Assembly: GCA_949128115.1 (NCBI GenBank)
Contig: OX421967.1
Span: 19,794,635 to 19,858,634 of the forward strand
From: Anaspis maculata
Taxonomy: Eukaryota > Arthropoda > Insecta > Coleoptera > Scraptiidae
Direction: 5' to 3'
DNA length: 64,000 nt
In this document: positions 34,495 to 45,684 of the stretch, piece by piece
Layout: each line of letters starts with the position of its first letter
Position numbering within the stretch: position 1 is the stretch's first letter
The notes under the pieces: model-generated
What the model was told of the DNA's origin: nothing
The model's input: only the letters and a program-made list of their open reading frames with translations
The model's database searches: none
Program-made: the position numbers and the translations under genes

Positions 34495-34865
34495 TAGTTC
34501 ACGCTCTTTTTTTGTTTTATTTGTTGTTAACGTCGGCCTATTTCTGCAACGAGGCCTAACACCGACGCCGGTGAATGCTTTCCTCCATTATACCGGAAAT
34601 TTTGCCAAACCCCACTCCTGTGTGTTTAACACAGGGTAGGGATTTTTAACGACCACCAACATCGCACGGGGTCGGCACCATCGTTCGTATTTTACGAGCT
34701 ATGCGACACACGGCGCGTCTTGCATTTAGCAAGCATTCCAACTAAACCAAGAAGCTTGTTTTCGAGGCGAAAATCCGTCTCCAGCGGAGATCGAACCCGC
34801 GACCTCTGGAGTGGTAGTCGAACGCGCTAACTACCACACCACAAGCTCCTCTAGTTCACGCTCTT
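34495..34865 (-). repeat. tRNA-derived SINE with 14-bp target duplication
   Basis: The element occupies 34509-34851 and is flanked by direct copies of TAGTTCACGCTCTT (34495-34508 and 34852-34865). On the minus strand it begins with a tRNA-like head, GGAGCTTGTGGTGTGGTAGT, with box A region TTAGCGCG and box B GGTTCGATCTCC. It ends in an A-rich tail (complement of TTTTTGTTTTATTTG). The duplication and A-rich tail are hallmarks of LINE-driven insertion. A second, less complete copy is at 27720-28000. Confidence 0.88.
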
Positions 34866-34989
34866 CAAAATGCCTATTTTGCGCATTGTTTTGAGTGCGC
34901 AAAATGCTACTTTAGCGAACTGTACTTTAAAGACATTGTCAAGGCGTTGCATTGTTGATTTAGCAGTTTAGTTGTAGTTTCATTGTTAC

Positions 34990-35570
34990 AGAATAAGGCA
35001 ACGTCACTACGACGAATATAAAGTACACAGGTTGGTGTTTGGAGAACTTATAACGAGTGATCGAATAAATTACTCCTCAAGTCGCCATTGATTCCTGAAA
35101 ATCTGGCGAAAAAACATGGCTAGCGCGGGCTAGCGAAGAAATCAAGGCCTCCCTTGAGGAGAAATTTATCATTGGATCACTCCGTACTAAACAATGTTGT
35201 ATGCAACACGTTCCTACGCAAAATGCTCTAACTAACTCATCCGCTCTTAAGCAAGCGGATTCGTCCACTAAAGATCCATTTTGCGTACTTGTTACATAAA
35301 TTACTATTCAAGGATGTCTGAGGATATCGAGACGAAAATGATTGAAAAAAAAAATGGTTGTAATGATGATTTTTGAAATTATGTTTAATGAGAAGCCTCC
35401 AGGGGGCATATAATTTATACCTGAACACCCTGTACAAGAAACAATGGTTTTTAAGAACGTTACACACGCTTAAAAATGGACCACTCTGCACTCCTTGTTT
35501 TGTCACCCTGTATATCATATCCAGATATGAAACTTGCAGTCAGATCGAAGAACGCCCGAATCATTAACAC
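34990..35570. other. Repeat scraps downstream of the SINE
   Basis: 35046-35160 resembles 6366-6470 (shared AACNAGTGATCGAATA, GATTCCTGAAAAT and TGGCGAAAAA), so it is a dispersed repeat. Ends of TACAGGGTG-type elements (ACACCCTGTACAAG near 35427, TCACCCTGTATATC near 35505) follow. No gene recognised. Confidence 0.45.
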
Positions 35571-36043
35571 CATCCTTTTTGCAAATTGGTTCATTTTTCG
35601 TCTCGATATCCTTATTTGAACCTGAACGCGTTTTTGGGGTGGACCACTTCAATCTTTAAACTGTTTAGAAAAAAATACATTCTGGTTTTTAGGCAAGTAG
35701 TTACTGATCTGTCTTTACCAGACCATCTATCTGGAACTAATAGCTACTTATACTTGTTTCAAGTGGTCCAATGGTATGAATCAGTACAGTCATCAAGAGT
35801 CACAGAAATTTGGACATCAATTTTTTTAGTCATTCTTAAAAGTTTCATGGCCATGAAGGAGAGTCCTCAGGCAGGATATTCATCATGAAGCTAGCAACCA
35901 AAGCCTAACAGTCAATCTGTTAGTACCTACCTATTACAATGAAGAAATGAAGCAAGACCTTTGTTTCATTTTTTGGAATGACAAAAAAAATTGGTGGCCA
36001 AAATTCCGTGACCTTAGTTATAGGTACCAAGAGTTCTATCAAT

Positions 36044-36159
36044 GGTCGCATTCGTAAGTCACAACAGTTGTGGAGCACTTCCACGCGATTCGTCGAAATT
36101 TTAATTTTGACCAATGGCGTAGAAGTGCTCCACAACTGTTGTGACTCACGAACGCGGCC
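36044..36159. repeat. 116-bp palindromic MITE
   Basis: GGTCGCATTCGTAAGTCACA at the left is mirrored by TGTGACTCACGAACGCGGCC at the right, with AACAGTTGTGGAGCACTT/AAGTGCTCCACAACTGTT inside. The loop is about 40 bp. Confidence 0.88.
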
Positions 36160-36383
36160 AATGGATATTGTAACTTACTGAAAACTGATTAAATGTCGAC
36201 TGTCAGTAGCTCGTTCGTAGTTTTGTTACTTTTTTCAGTGGGATCATATAAAATTTTACGGAATACACAGTGGGAGAAGATGAGGTGATTTCCAGTGCAA
36301 ATTTCCAGTGCAAATTTCCAGTGTCCTGGTGGTAGCCGCGACTAGACAAGGCCGTATTCCGATGTGAAAGTTCTGCAACTTAC

Positions 36384-36774
36384 CGTACCACAGCCGCCTC
36401 GTAGACCTTCTTCACCGACTTCAGTTTGTTAGCCACGTCACTGCACATCGTTTTTAGGATCTTCACGAAAGCCGTCCGCCTTTCGGTATCGACTTCCGGC
36501 GGATGGTTGTGTTCGGCGTTTATGTGCACAAAGTTGGCGGCTGCTTTGTCTGATGATTCGTCCAGAGGAACTTTACCGGTGGCGAGACAGTTGGTGAGGC
36601 GCTTCATGCGACATTTCACGTATCGCACCGGAGGATTCCCGCCGATTTGCTGGAAGACGTAGGCGAAGCCGTCTTTGAAGATTATGTCGGAAGCTCTCCT
36701 GGGTTTTTTGTTTTTCTTTTTGGTCCTGTCACGAACCTTCGGGAGCCTTCGGTCGTCACTGCACAATTCGATCT
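36384..36774 (-). CDS. FLYWCH-type zinc-finger exon, copy 2 (unsplit domain)
   Basis: FLYWCH fingers bind DNA through a Cys2His2-type zinc site. The frame reads a basic linker (RTKKKNKKPRRASD), then IIFKDGFAYVFQQIGG, YVKCRMKRLTNCLATGK and an EHNH motif, giving C, C and H-x-H ligands in the family order. It ends with a helix (KILKTMCSDVANKLKSVKKV) before the donor CG|gtaagt (phase 2) at 36384. The upstream boundary is uncertain: GCAG at 36778-36775 is one acceptor, and the frame stays open to 37027 with another acceptor (CATTTTCAG) near 36923. The following exon was not found. Compared with the exons at 38357 and 44662, the domain has no intron, so this is a paralogous copy or a second domain of the same gene. 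Confidence 0.7.
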
Positions 36775-37686
36775 CTGCTTTAATTGCTATGTTACAGCTT
36801 CGTTTGTACAGTGCGGTAAAGCGTGTTTCATTGGGAATGGAAAACGGTTTCGGCGCGCAGTAGGCGCCGAGGCAGTAGTAGGTAAAATGTTTTCGGAAGA
36901 AAATCAGCATCTTGCTCACCTGAAAATGGTCGAAAGCAACGTTGCAAAAAGCGGAACAATCACTAGATTGCCTGAGGGAGCTTGTCACAGTGATTGTTTC
37001 GATTTTCGTAACGTGGGTTACAAGCATTCTGAGCTAAGCAAGGGTGCTGATGGTCACGTGCTGATTCTCTTCGGATCTATTTTAAAGAACCTTAATGTAC
37101 AAAAACCCTCCACCGGTATTGGCTGTGGGGACTACACTTCAATTCTGATCAAGTCCCCAATTTTTGGGACTACACTCGGGACTACACGATTTGCTCACGG
37201 TTTTGGCAAATTTTTCGTCTGAAATTCCTGGACTCTGAGCACTCTTTGACACTGGCTTATTGTGAAAAATCACTTACCACTCAATGGGATTCAGATGGGC
37301 GTCACTTGCGCTTCGTTTTCGCCATACTCGCATAGACTGTACCACGAGCTCGAATGGTACTTCAGCTGCACCAGAAGGGTCTCTGGAATTATGAGAATGA
37401 AAAAATTACAGTAGAGTACAGCACAATGACAGTGAGAAAAAAGCAGCACCAAACCGAAGTTTGCTCCACTTTGGAAACGCATTCAACGTCAGAAAAAAAA
37501 TCATACCTGAAACTATAATTGGGTGCTAATTCAATTTTTTTTCATATCTTCAATGCTTTGGTTTCACTTGCTTCGTTGGTTGTAAATAGAAATTTGTATA
37601 AATAAAAAAGGTTCTCGATTGCTGTAAAGGATCATGCATTCATAGCTGATCAAGATGCTTTCTGGTGGTATATAAATACATTTTAA

Positions 37687-37819
37687 GGGCCCACTTGCTC
37701 ACCTCGAGTTCAACTTCAATTTGGTTTGGTTTCCATAAATTTAATTGTTGGTTGCAACAATTATTTCTACAGAAACCAAAACGGGTTTAAATCGAAATTC
37801 GAAGTGAGCAATCGGGCCC
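37687..37819. repeat. 133-bp palindromic MITE
   Basis: GGGCCCACTTGCTCAC mirrors GTGAGCAATCGGGCCC, with CAATTTGGTTTGGTTTCC against GAAACCAAAACGGGTTTA inside. Confidence 0.75.
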
Positions 37820-38356
37820 AAACAATTATTTCTTAATCGCTATCATATAGATACTATTACATCTTCAATAAAAAAATACGTTTTTGAATCTTTTTATGAT
37901 ATATTTGTATATTTAAAACCTTTGTAAAAATCAAGAATAGATGAATAACATTATAAAGTTGAAAAATTATAAAAAAATACATAGCTTAATTATTTGGATC
38001 CAAATATATGATGGCCTAAAGATTAGCATATTTGCGCGTTATCTCATACGAGTTTTGCGACATGTGCACACTTTATTGTTGTTAAAAGACTATTCATATT
38101 TGACTGATAGTATTCAAATGTCGTCGGTATCGAAGCGAAATAAATAGCATTCGATTGACGGAAAAATGAACTGGATATGTTGAACCCTCGGTTGAACCGT
38201 TCACAAGATATGGAAGATTTAGGAAATCACACTAGAGTGCATGCATGATCACTATTACTCAATTAAAAGTCCGGACACTAATCTCCCAAAGTATTTTCCA
38301 CGAAAACGATGGTACCTATCTACCTACCTACATGAAATTAGAAGATTTATACCTAC

Positions 38357-38575
38357 TTTTCAGCAGTTCTTCTGTATATGTCTTTCAAGTTGCCCCCTCG
38401 TGTTGAGCAGAGACTGCGAAGTATTTCTGTGAATTCTGTTTTTTTCTTGACGTTGTCGCTCCGGCCGTGATTGTGTTCGGAGTTTATCTCCACGAAGTCC
38501 TCGGGGGAGCCCCCTAACGGCATTTTTGCTGTAGCTGTGCAGTGGCTGACCGTTCTCATGTTGCATTTCAAATAT
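38357..38575 (-). CDS. FLYWCH-type zinc-finger gene, exon 2 (copy 1)
   Basis: The minus-strand acceptor TTTTTTCCCTAG is followed by ATATTTGAAATGC, entered in phase 2 (AG|A = Arg) from exon 1 at 44662. It reads YLKCNMRTVSHCTATAKMPL, then FVEINSEHNH: the second half of a FLYWCH domain with C, C, H-x-H. It ends with a helix parallel to the copy at 36384 (EILRSLCSTRGGNLKDIYRR). The likely donor is GAAAA|gtaggt (phase 2, as in copy 2); if that donor is not used, a TAG stop follows two codons later. Exon 1 plus exon 2 give about 134 residues. Confidence 0.75.
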
Positions 38576-38943
38576 CTAGGGAAAAAAGTAAACGCTTATA
38601 ATTGGCTATTATCATCAGAGATCTTGCAGAAAAATTCGCTTTAGGCTAGAAAAATAACTGTCTCGATTCTCTTGGGACAGTTTTCCATTTCCTGTCTTTC
38701 TAAAAGGTTCCAAAAAGACAAAAGTTTTTTCTAGCCTCAGTTATTTGGTGCCACAGCTGCCACTTCAACTCCTGTCGCTTCACCCCACCGTGGCCGTAAT
38801 GTCAGATTTGAGCTCGACATACAAATAACTATTTTTTTTTAAGGTCAAAGTACTAACCTAGATTTTTGGATGTTTCAGATTTCATATTTTCTGTTTGTAG
38901 AAAACTTTAGTATATTTGAATTAGAATTTTTGCTTGAAGAAAG

Positions 38944-41178
38944 TAGTTCTCAAACGGTTTTTTGCTATATGGCTAGCTCATCCCCACCTGTTCAACATGT
39001 TAAAAGCATACATCCCTGTGACGCGTAATACTTAGTATACAGGGTGAAAAAAATTGAAAAATAAATCTTTAAACTATTTTATTCCGGTGAACTAATGGGG
39101 TACTTGCCAATGGAATATATTTAGCTGGAAATACTTTTTATTGCTAGTATAAGTGGTAAGGGGACTCTACTGAGAATTTTACAAAAATACCGTCATTTTC
39201 TACAGAGAAAAACGAATTTGAAAAATTCCTCCTAGAAGCTTCGCGCCAGGGCAGGGATTTTGAGTGGGGTTGGTCTGACTGTGTGATGATGGAATAATCA
39301 AGAATGTCAGGAATGTCACTGTGACAGTGTCATTTTGAACATGCTCTCAAAATCGGTTTCCTATCGAATTCTCTTACCATGGGCATTTGGGCAATAAGGT
39401 CTAACAAGGTTTTGGGGCAACTGACTCCAGAAACCTCTTATAATACTGTCTCAGTCGGGATAATTTATTTTCCAGGAGAAAATCTGGAAGTTCAGCAATA
39501 GCACAGGAATAAGAGGTTCAAAATGAACAGTGAGCTTTTATAGGTACACGCATGATTAGCATACAATTCAGGATAGGTAATACCTTAGAGCTACAAAAGA
39601 TCCATGTGGGGAGAACGCGATGGATCTCCAAATAAAATGTGGGGAGCAGGAGCACTGCTGTGCGGAATGGAGCCGAAGGTCACGCCAGGTCAGAGCACGG
39701 GTGACAAACATGCAGAAGGCTTTTTGGTTGACAGCACTGAAGACTAAAGAAAGAGACTAGTTAGGTTGACCAAGAAATAAAGGAAACGAGTAGGTACTTA
39801 CCGCATAGTTCAAAGCCTTGATCAAAGCAGTCAAAGGCAAAAAAAGGGCACAGGAAGAAATAAAACTACGGTCGGCGGTTTGACGTTGTCAGTCAGACTC
39901 AGATTTGAGATGATACGATTTCAAAGTTTGAAGCGGCACGTTATATCGTTGCCAACCCAACGAGGAAAAAAAGCCCTTCTATGTTCTATATCTAATATAT
40001 TTGTGACGTCACAAATATATTTTTAAAACACGCATTGCGGCCACAATTTTGGGAATTTAGGAAAAAGAAAAAATACGGGTACATTATTTTTCACCATACT
40101 ATCGATTAAGCCAATAAAAAAAAATTAGGCAAGTACCCCATTGTCGAAAAAAAAGCCTCTCATTATTCAGCAACCTTATGGTCTCCCACTGAACGTGTGA
40201 AAAACTCACCCCTCGATAGCTGCTGGTATTCGACGTACAGGGTGAAATCAATTTTTTTTCAATAAATTTTATCTTAATCAAATCAATCCGGACAAAGATC
40301 AATTCCGGCTTTGTTAGAAGCCTATAATCTCTCATTCAAGGTATAAAAATGTCACATTCCTTAAACTGCTAAAACATGACATACAGAGTGGACCACCCTT
40401 TTTTTTCTTTTTTTTTCCTGGGCCACATTAATTCGGATGATAATCTTACCCACTTTAAAGGAAAGCCTAGAGTATTTGGCAAAACTTATCAAAAATTCAC
40501 ATTTCTGCAATCACTGCAACTAGTTGCTACTGTAGCATCAAGCATTTTTGCGATTTTGGTTGTGCGAGGAGTTGCTAAGGACAATTTCCTTAGCAACTCC
40601 TTGCACAACAAAAGCTGAAGCAACATATAATTCATCCTGTGTATATCAAGTCAGAGTGATATTAGAAATGCAAGTTTTTTATATGGCTTGCGGAAAACTC
40701 TGAGCTTTTCAGTATACCAGATTAAATTATTTACCTAATCAATTTCACCCAGAAAAAAAATAAAACATAAAGTATGTTCCACCCTGTAGGTTGTGTTTAG
40801 GGAGTTTGAGGAATGTGACATTTTTATAATCTTAAATGAGGGATTATAGGCTTGTAACAGCTGGAATTTGCTTTCGTCTGGATTGATTTGATGAAGATAA
40901 AAACATTGAAAAAAAACTGATTCCACCCTGTACGTAGGATACCAGCGACTGTGGAGCGGCCCATTTTTCAAATGTTCAATAGGAGACTATAAGGTCGCTA
41001 AATAATGAGAGACTGTTTTTCTAGAGGATTGTTTCACCGAAATAAAAAATTTCAAAGATTTATTTTTCAATTTTCACCCTGTATACTAAGTATTACGCGT
41101 CACAGGGATGTATGATTTCAACATGTTAAACAGGTGGGGATAAGCTAACCATACAGCAAAAAACCATTTGAGAACTAT
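38944..41178. repeat. 2.2-kb nested foldback in a FLYWCH intron
   Basis: TAGTTCTCAAACGGTTTTTT (38944) mirrors the sequence ending 41178. The arms contain CCCTGTGACGCGTAATACTT and TACAGGGTGAAAA against TTTTCACCCTGTATACTAAG. A second foldback inside has TACAGGGTGAAATCAATTTT (40237) against its mirror near 40925 and CATTCAAGG...TATAAAAATGTCAC pairs. At 40557-40613 there is a short perfect hairpin around GTTGCTAAGGACAATTTCCT. Confidence 0.8.
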
Positions 41179-41389
41179 TTTCTTTAAGCAAGAGATGATT
41201 TTTTTACTATTTCAAGTACCTACAATATTAAGCTGATGGAGACAGATTTTTTAGGAAGGAAGGAAACGGAAAATTTACCAGGCTTTTTTTCAAGTCGAAA
41301 AGGGGATGAAGAAGCAGTTTTGAATACCTACGGAGCAATTTGGAACACTTGTCCCCAATCCCGAACGACTTTATAAGATTGTTGACTGG

Positions 41390-41720
41390 AAATGTCCTCA
41401 GATAACGAAAATAGCGGGTATCGAAATGATACTAAACGAAAGATGAAACACACCAATGGGACCGCAGAACAACATATTGGGGTGTTGGGCGGGGAGAAGC
41501 TAAAAATAATGCGGCATAAAACAAAAAACAGGACGGAATATCGCAAGAAATCTAAAAAAAACACTAAAAACATTGTTTTTGTGGCAAAACGCTACCAAAA
41601 GACACCAACGGGACCAGGGAGCAAAATGGGGGTGTTGGGCGGAGAGAAGCTAAAAAGAACTCGTCGTAAAACAAGAAACGGGGCAAAAAAAAAGCAGTCG
41701 ACGCGTGTAAGGGAGGAATG
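41390..41720. repeat. Degenerate tandem repeats related to 9540-10020
   Basis: Two clear units read GGGACC(G/A)...GGTGTTGGGCGGGGAGAAGC, then TAAAAA(T/G)AA and GTAAAACAAGAAACGG-like tails. Spacing is about 175 bp. The same GGGACC...GGGCGG phrase occurs in the pelle intron. The open frames here are side effects of the repeat. Confidence 0.5.
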
Positions 41721-41995
41721 AAATGCAAGGAAAAATACTGGAGGAACGCAAAAAAATAATAACGCAATGAAAAGTATCGCGCAAAAGCATAAGAAGGAAT
41801 TGAAATACATTTAAAAAAGAATAGAAGAAAGTCGCGAAAAATAGGTAGTTGACGCGTGTAGTTTCTCTTCGAGTTTATCAATTTGCTTTTCAATTCATAC
41901 TGGTGTTTTTTTTTATGGCAATAACGTACTGCGCTTTGTGGAGCACATGCATTTTCAATTTTTTCACATAGCTCCTATTGGCAAGTAACAATACA

Positions 41996-42674
41996 ACTGT
42001 ACAGGGTGATCCACCGAGATTCCCCTCTCCCCCTGTTAGAATTTTTCCCGTTGGAATAACTTGGTGGGGAAAGAAACTTTTCACAACCATTTTTCCCGTA
42101 GAATCCTATAGTATACCGGGTGTTTCAAAAAAACTTCCAATTGTTTTTGACACCTTGTATCTGAATATTGGAAATGATACGGCTTTTTCTTCTGAATTCA
42201 GATATATAATTTGATATCTGAATAATATCGTTTACAGGTGTTCACTTTTACACTTCTCACCCCTGATATCTCCCCGCCAAATTTTTTTCAAGAAAAACAC
42301 CGGAACAGGTCGATTTTCATCCCCCTCAAAATAAAAATCGACCTGTTCCGGCGTTTTTCTTGAAAAAAATTTGGCGGGGGAAAGAAGAATGAGAAATCTG
42401 GGGTGGGAAGTGTGAAAATGAACACCTGTATATGATCTTATTCAAAAATCAAATTATATATGTGGACTCAGAAGAAGAGGCCGCATCATTTCCAATAATA
42501 TTCAGATAGAAGGTGTCAAAAAAAATTGGAAGTTTTTTTGAAACACCCTGTATACTATAAGATATAAAGAAATTTGAAAAATGGTTAGGAGAAATTTCCT
42601 TCCCGACCAAGTTCTTCCAATGGGGAAAATTCTCACAGGGGGGGGGAATCTCGGTGGATCACCCTGTACAGTTA
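41996..42674. repeat. Nested foldback, TACAGGGTGATCC ends
   Basis: CTGTACAGGGTGATCCACCG mirrors CGGTGGATCACCCTGTACAG. Inside it TATACCGGGTGTTTCAAAAA pairs with TTTTTGAAACACCCTGTATA, and the centre holds AAAATCGACCTGTTCCGG against CCGGAACAGGTCGATTTT. That central phrase also occurs in the 6909-7929 element (GGACAGGTCGACT), linking the families. Confidence 0.88.
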
Positions 42675-43089
42675 CGAGCTCATAGATGGAAACCCTTGAC
42701 ACTGACACTTTTTCCATTTGAGCTGATATTATTTGATTTTTCCACCCGATATCTACAACAGCACAGTAGAATAGACGTTCTCTTTTATGGCCAGGCAAAT
42801 TCCTATCAAGAGATTAATGCAGAATCGGTCAGAATATGGAGGAGAATATGAATGACAAGTAATGTCAAAGTGTTTCCATTTATGCGATCGTAACTGTACA
42901 ATTTTCGTAGTGTGCTTTTATTCTTCGCTCAAGTGATATAAGCAACTAACAAAACAGCTTTTTTCACTGTTGCCTACGTCGAGCCCGTGGAAGCCCATAA
43001 AGAGTTTCGTATAGGTCGCGGGAACAAAAATGGCGTCCTGAAGATGGGTATGTGGTATGTCATTTTCACTAGTACCTACTTGTTGAAAC

Positions 43090-43464
43090 AGCGTGTTCAA
43101 CAATGATTGTCCTTGCCGCCTTTTGAAAATAGCGGTTGCAACTGGCCTGTGCCGCTTCAATGAAGTTATTTTGAGATCCGTAGTAACGAAATTGATAGGC
43201 GGCACGTCAAACTGACTGATACAAAATTTGGGGTTAACAGTGACGGCTGTGATTGCTGGTAAATAGTGAACAAGCAACCTGACGGAACGGGAATGGACCA
43301 GCCGTCAATGCCGTCACTGTTAACCTTAAATTTTATATCAGTCAGTTTGACGTGACGTCTATCAATTTCGTTACTACGGATCTCAAAATAATTTCACTGA
43401 AGTGGCACAGGCCAGTTGCAACCGCTATTTTCAAACGGCGGCAAGGACAATCATTGTTGAACGT
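43090..43464. repeat. Foldback 1 of a back-to-back cluster
   Basis: GTTCAACAATGATTGTCCTT mirrors AAGGACAATCATTGTTGAAC; the arms (about 165 bp each) run through GCGGTTGCAACTGGCCTGTG and GGTTAACAGTGACGGC with few mismatches. The loop near 43270 is short. Confidence 0.9.
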
Positions 43465-43560
43465 TGAACGTTGTTGAATCTCTACAGCGGTACCTTAGCA
43501 CCTCATCATGCGCAAGCGCGGGCAAAAAGCTGGCAAGATGCGCTCTCGTTGTGCCGGCAG

Positions 43561-43673
43561 GAGCTGCTCAGGGAAGATCACTAGACAAAGAAAGTAGATC
43601 AGAAAGTAGATCCAGCTGGGCCGTGATTGGCGTATATCTACTTTCTGTATCTAGTGATCTACCCGGAGCAGCT
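43561..43673. repeat. Foldback 2 of the cluster
   Basis: GAGCTGCTCAGGGAAGATCA pairs with GTGATCTACCCGGAGCAGCTC; GAAAGTAGAT pairs with ATCTACTTTC near the loop. Confidence 0.8.
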
Positions 43674-43676
43674 CAG

Positions 43677-43808
43677 GGACGGGGACTCCGTGTTGTCGCT
43701 ATCGACAGTCGCTTCTAAGCAATAGTCGCTAAGCATAGGGAATTTATATGTACCCTCTCAAGGTCAGGTAGAAAGCGACTGTTGACAAAGAACACGGAGT
43801 CCCGCCCC
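43677..43808. repeat. Foldback 3 of the cluster
   Basis: GGACGGGGACTCCGTGTTGT pairs with AACACGGAGTCCCGCCCC; GACAGTCGCTTC pairs with GAAAGCGACTGTTGAC-like sequence. It starts four bases after foldback 2. Confidence 0.8.
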
Positions 43809-43997
43809 TGGGTAGCTATTCTTGAAAGTGTGGAAGAAACTCCCTGGGAGTAAAATACATTCCGCAGTACACTGATGTAGCGAACGTTGCCTAAAATCGC
43901 GATTTTTAGGCAACTTTCGCTGCAACAGTGTAGTACGGATTATATAAAGCTAAAACTCCCAGGGAGTTTCTCCCACACTTTCAAGAATATGTACCCT
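43809..43997. repeat. Foldback 4 of the cluster
   Basis: TATTCTTGAAAGTGTGG pairs with CCACACTTTCAAGAATA and AAACTCCCTGGGAGT with ACTCCCAGGGAGTTT. The centre is a near-perfect CCTAAAATCGCGATTTTTAGG hairpin. It abuts foldback 3 directly. Confidence 0.88.
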
Positions 43998-44661
43998 GGT
44001 GCAAAACGAAAGCAGCTAAGAAGCGCGGAAATGCGCAATGCGCTGTTGCCACGTCAGGCATACTTGCAACGTTGCAATACGGGTGCCAAAGTGACGGTTA
44101 TGTTCCCGCGACCTATTGGCCGTGCATAACACAAAAGCTGAAATATCTGGCACGTATTCTGTTTCCTTCTTTACAGCATATCTACACTTTGAAAGGCACA
44201 ATAGCCTCCAAGGAGCAATGTCGTTTGACAGCTAGCTGACAGCTGTAAATGAAACGTCAATTGTCAAAAAAAGAACAGCGAGAATAGAGTGGTTACTATG
44301 GGAAAGTGGGCGATGTTCAAGTGCAAAAATGGAATAGTTAACGTAAGTAAATCGCATTCTTCCGTACCTAGATCGACTCAAAATTGCATAAGGAAGAGAA
44401 TGGTGGGGTTGTAGAATCGTTACTGTAAAATGTGCGGCTTTGGATCCTCTTTGTGACACGTTCACCGTAGATATTTTGAACCAATAATTTTTGCATTAGA
44501 ATTTTCTATGGAGTCCGGGACCCTGTGAATCGATTTTGTCCGGGGTCCCTAAAAGCTCGCGAAGCTTGCTCGATCCGTCCCTGGCCAAGCACGCCACTGG
44601 GATGGGAGCACGATGCGGGCACAGATGCGGGGCCGGAATGGTAGGGTAGGTAGGTACGCAC

Positions 44662-44843
44662 CTCGTTCCTTCTATGGTCTTTTGCGTGACATATGAGTAA
44701 CCGTTTCTGTAAACCATGTCGGGACTTTTCCTTCTGGTCCTCGGAGGTGTTTCGCCTGACCCTTCGTCGTCTACACCAATGTCCATTTCGGTGAAATTCA
44801 AAAAATCGTCGGATTCGACACGAACACTCCGACTGGAACTCAC
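44662..44843 (-). CDS. FLYWCH-type zinc-finger gene, exon 1 (copy 1)
   Basis: It starts with ATG at 44843 (MSSSRSVRVESDDFLNF) and an acidic stretch (MDIGVDDEGSGE), then a basic RTRRKS and the first half of a FLYWCH domain, VYRNGYSYVTQKTIEGT. It ends AG|gtgcgt in phase 2 and joins cleanly to 38575, a 6-kb intron packed with foldbacks. The acidic-basic-domain order parallels copy 2 (IELCSDD, RTKKKNKK, IIFKDGFAYV), supporting homology. The start lies about 580 bp from the coronin start on the opposite strand. Confidence 0.75.
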
Positions 44844-44849
44844 ACTTCT

Positions 44850-45240
44850 GTCAACCTGCTGTCAACAACCAGCATCCAGCTGTCAATCGGCAACTTGCCG
44901 CCGAAAAAATCCCCAGCCTCCGAAAGAAATCCGCCGCCGAAAAAGCTGTTATCTCGCGTGAGAATTAACCTGGGAATCAGGTAATGTCAACAGTAATTGT
45001 GCTGTGCTCGAATAAAAAACACAATTCGCTTGCCCGTTCCCTGCTTTTGTAACGTGGGAGTTTTTTTTTTACCGCTATTTCGAAGCGCGGTCGGTGGAGG
45101 GGTTGGCTTGTCGCAGATGGCGCCACCGGTCAACATTTGACGTTTCAAAATTTTCGCATAACCAAATAAGGGATTTCTCATAAACTGCGTGAACTAGATA
45201 TGAGGTGGTGATAAAACCGAGTGTTTTAGCCGTGGAAAAC
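44850..45240. promoter_or_regulatory. Shared divergent promoter region, FLYWCH gene and coronin
   Basis: The FLYWCH start codon (minus, 44843) and coronin start (plus, 45424) are about 580 bp apart, head to head. The region is GC- and CpG-richer than the surrounding introns and has no repeats that I can see. A coronin 5' UTR exon appears to end at 45296 (CAAG|gtaaac). No TATA box is evident. Shared regulation is an inference from layout. Confidence 0.5.
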
Positions 45241-45296
45241 GTAGCGATTTATGCGCGGATTGTGAGAAAGAGGCGCAGGAACAGGGAGGAAGCAAG

Positions 45297-45684
<388 letters not shown>

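Noticed and set aside
36647..37222. 191-codon + strand frame opposite the FLYWCH exon
   Set aside because: It is the antisense shadow of the - strand FLYWCH coding sequence, which has clear domain motifs and a splice donor.
41392..41721. Lysine-rich 109-codon + frame
   Set aside because: Produced by the A-rich degenerate repeat; no motif and a similar opposite-strand frame is also open.
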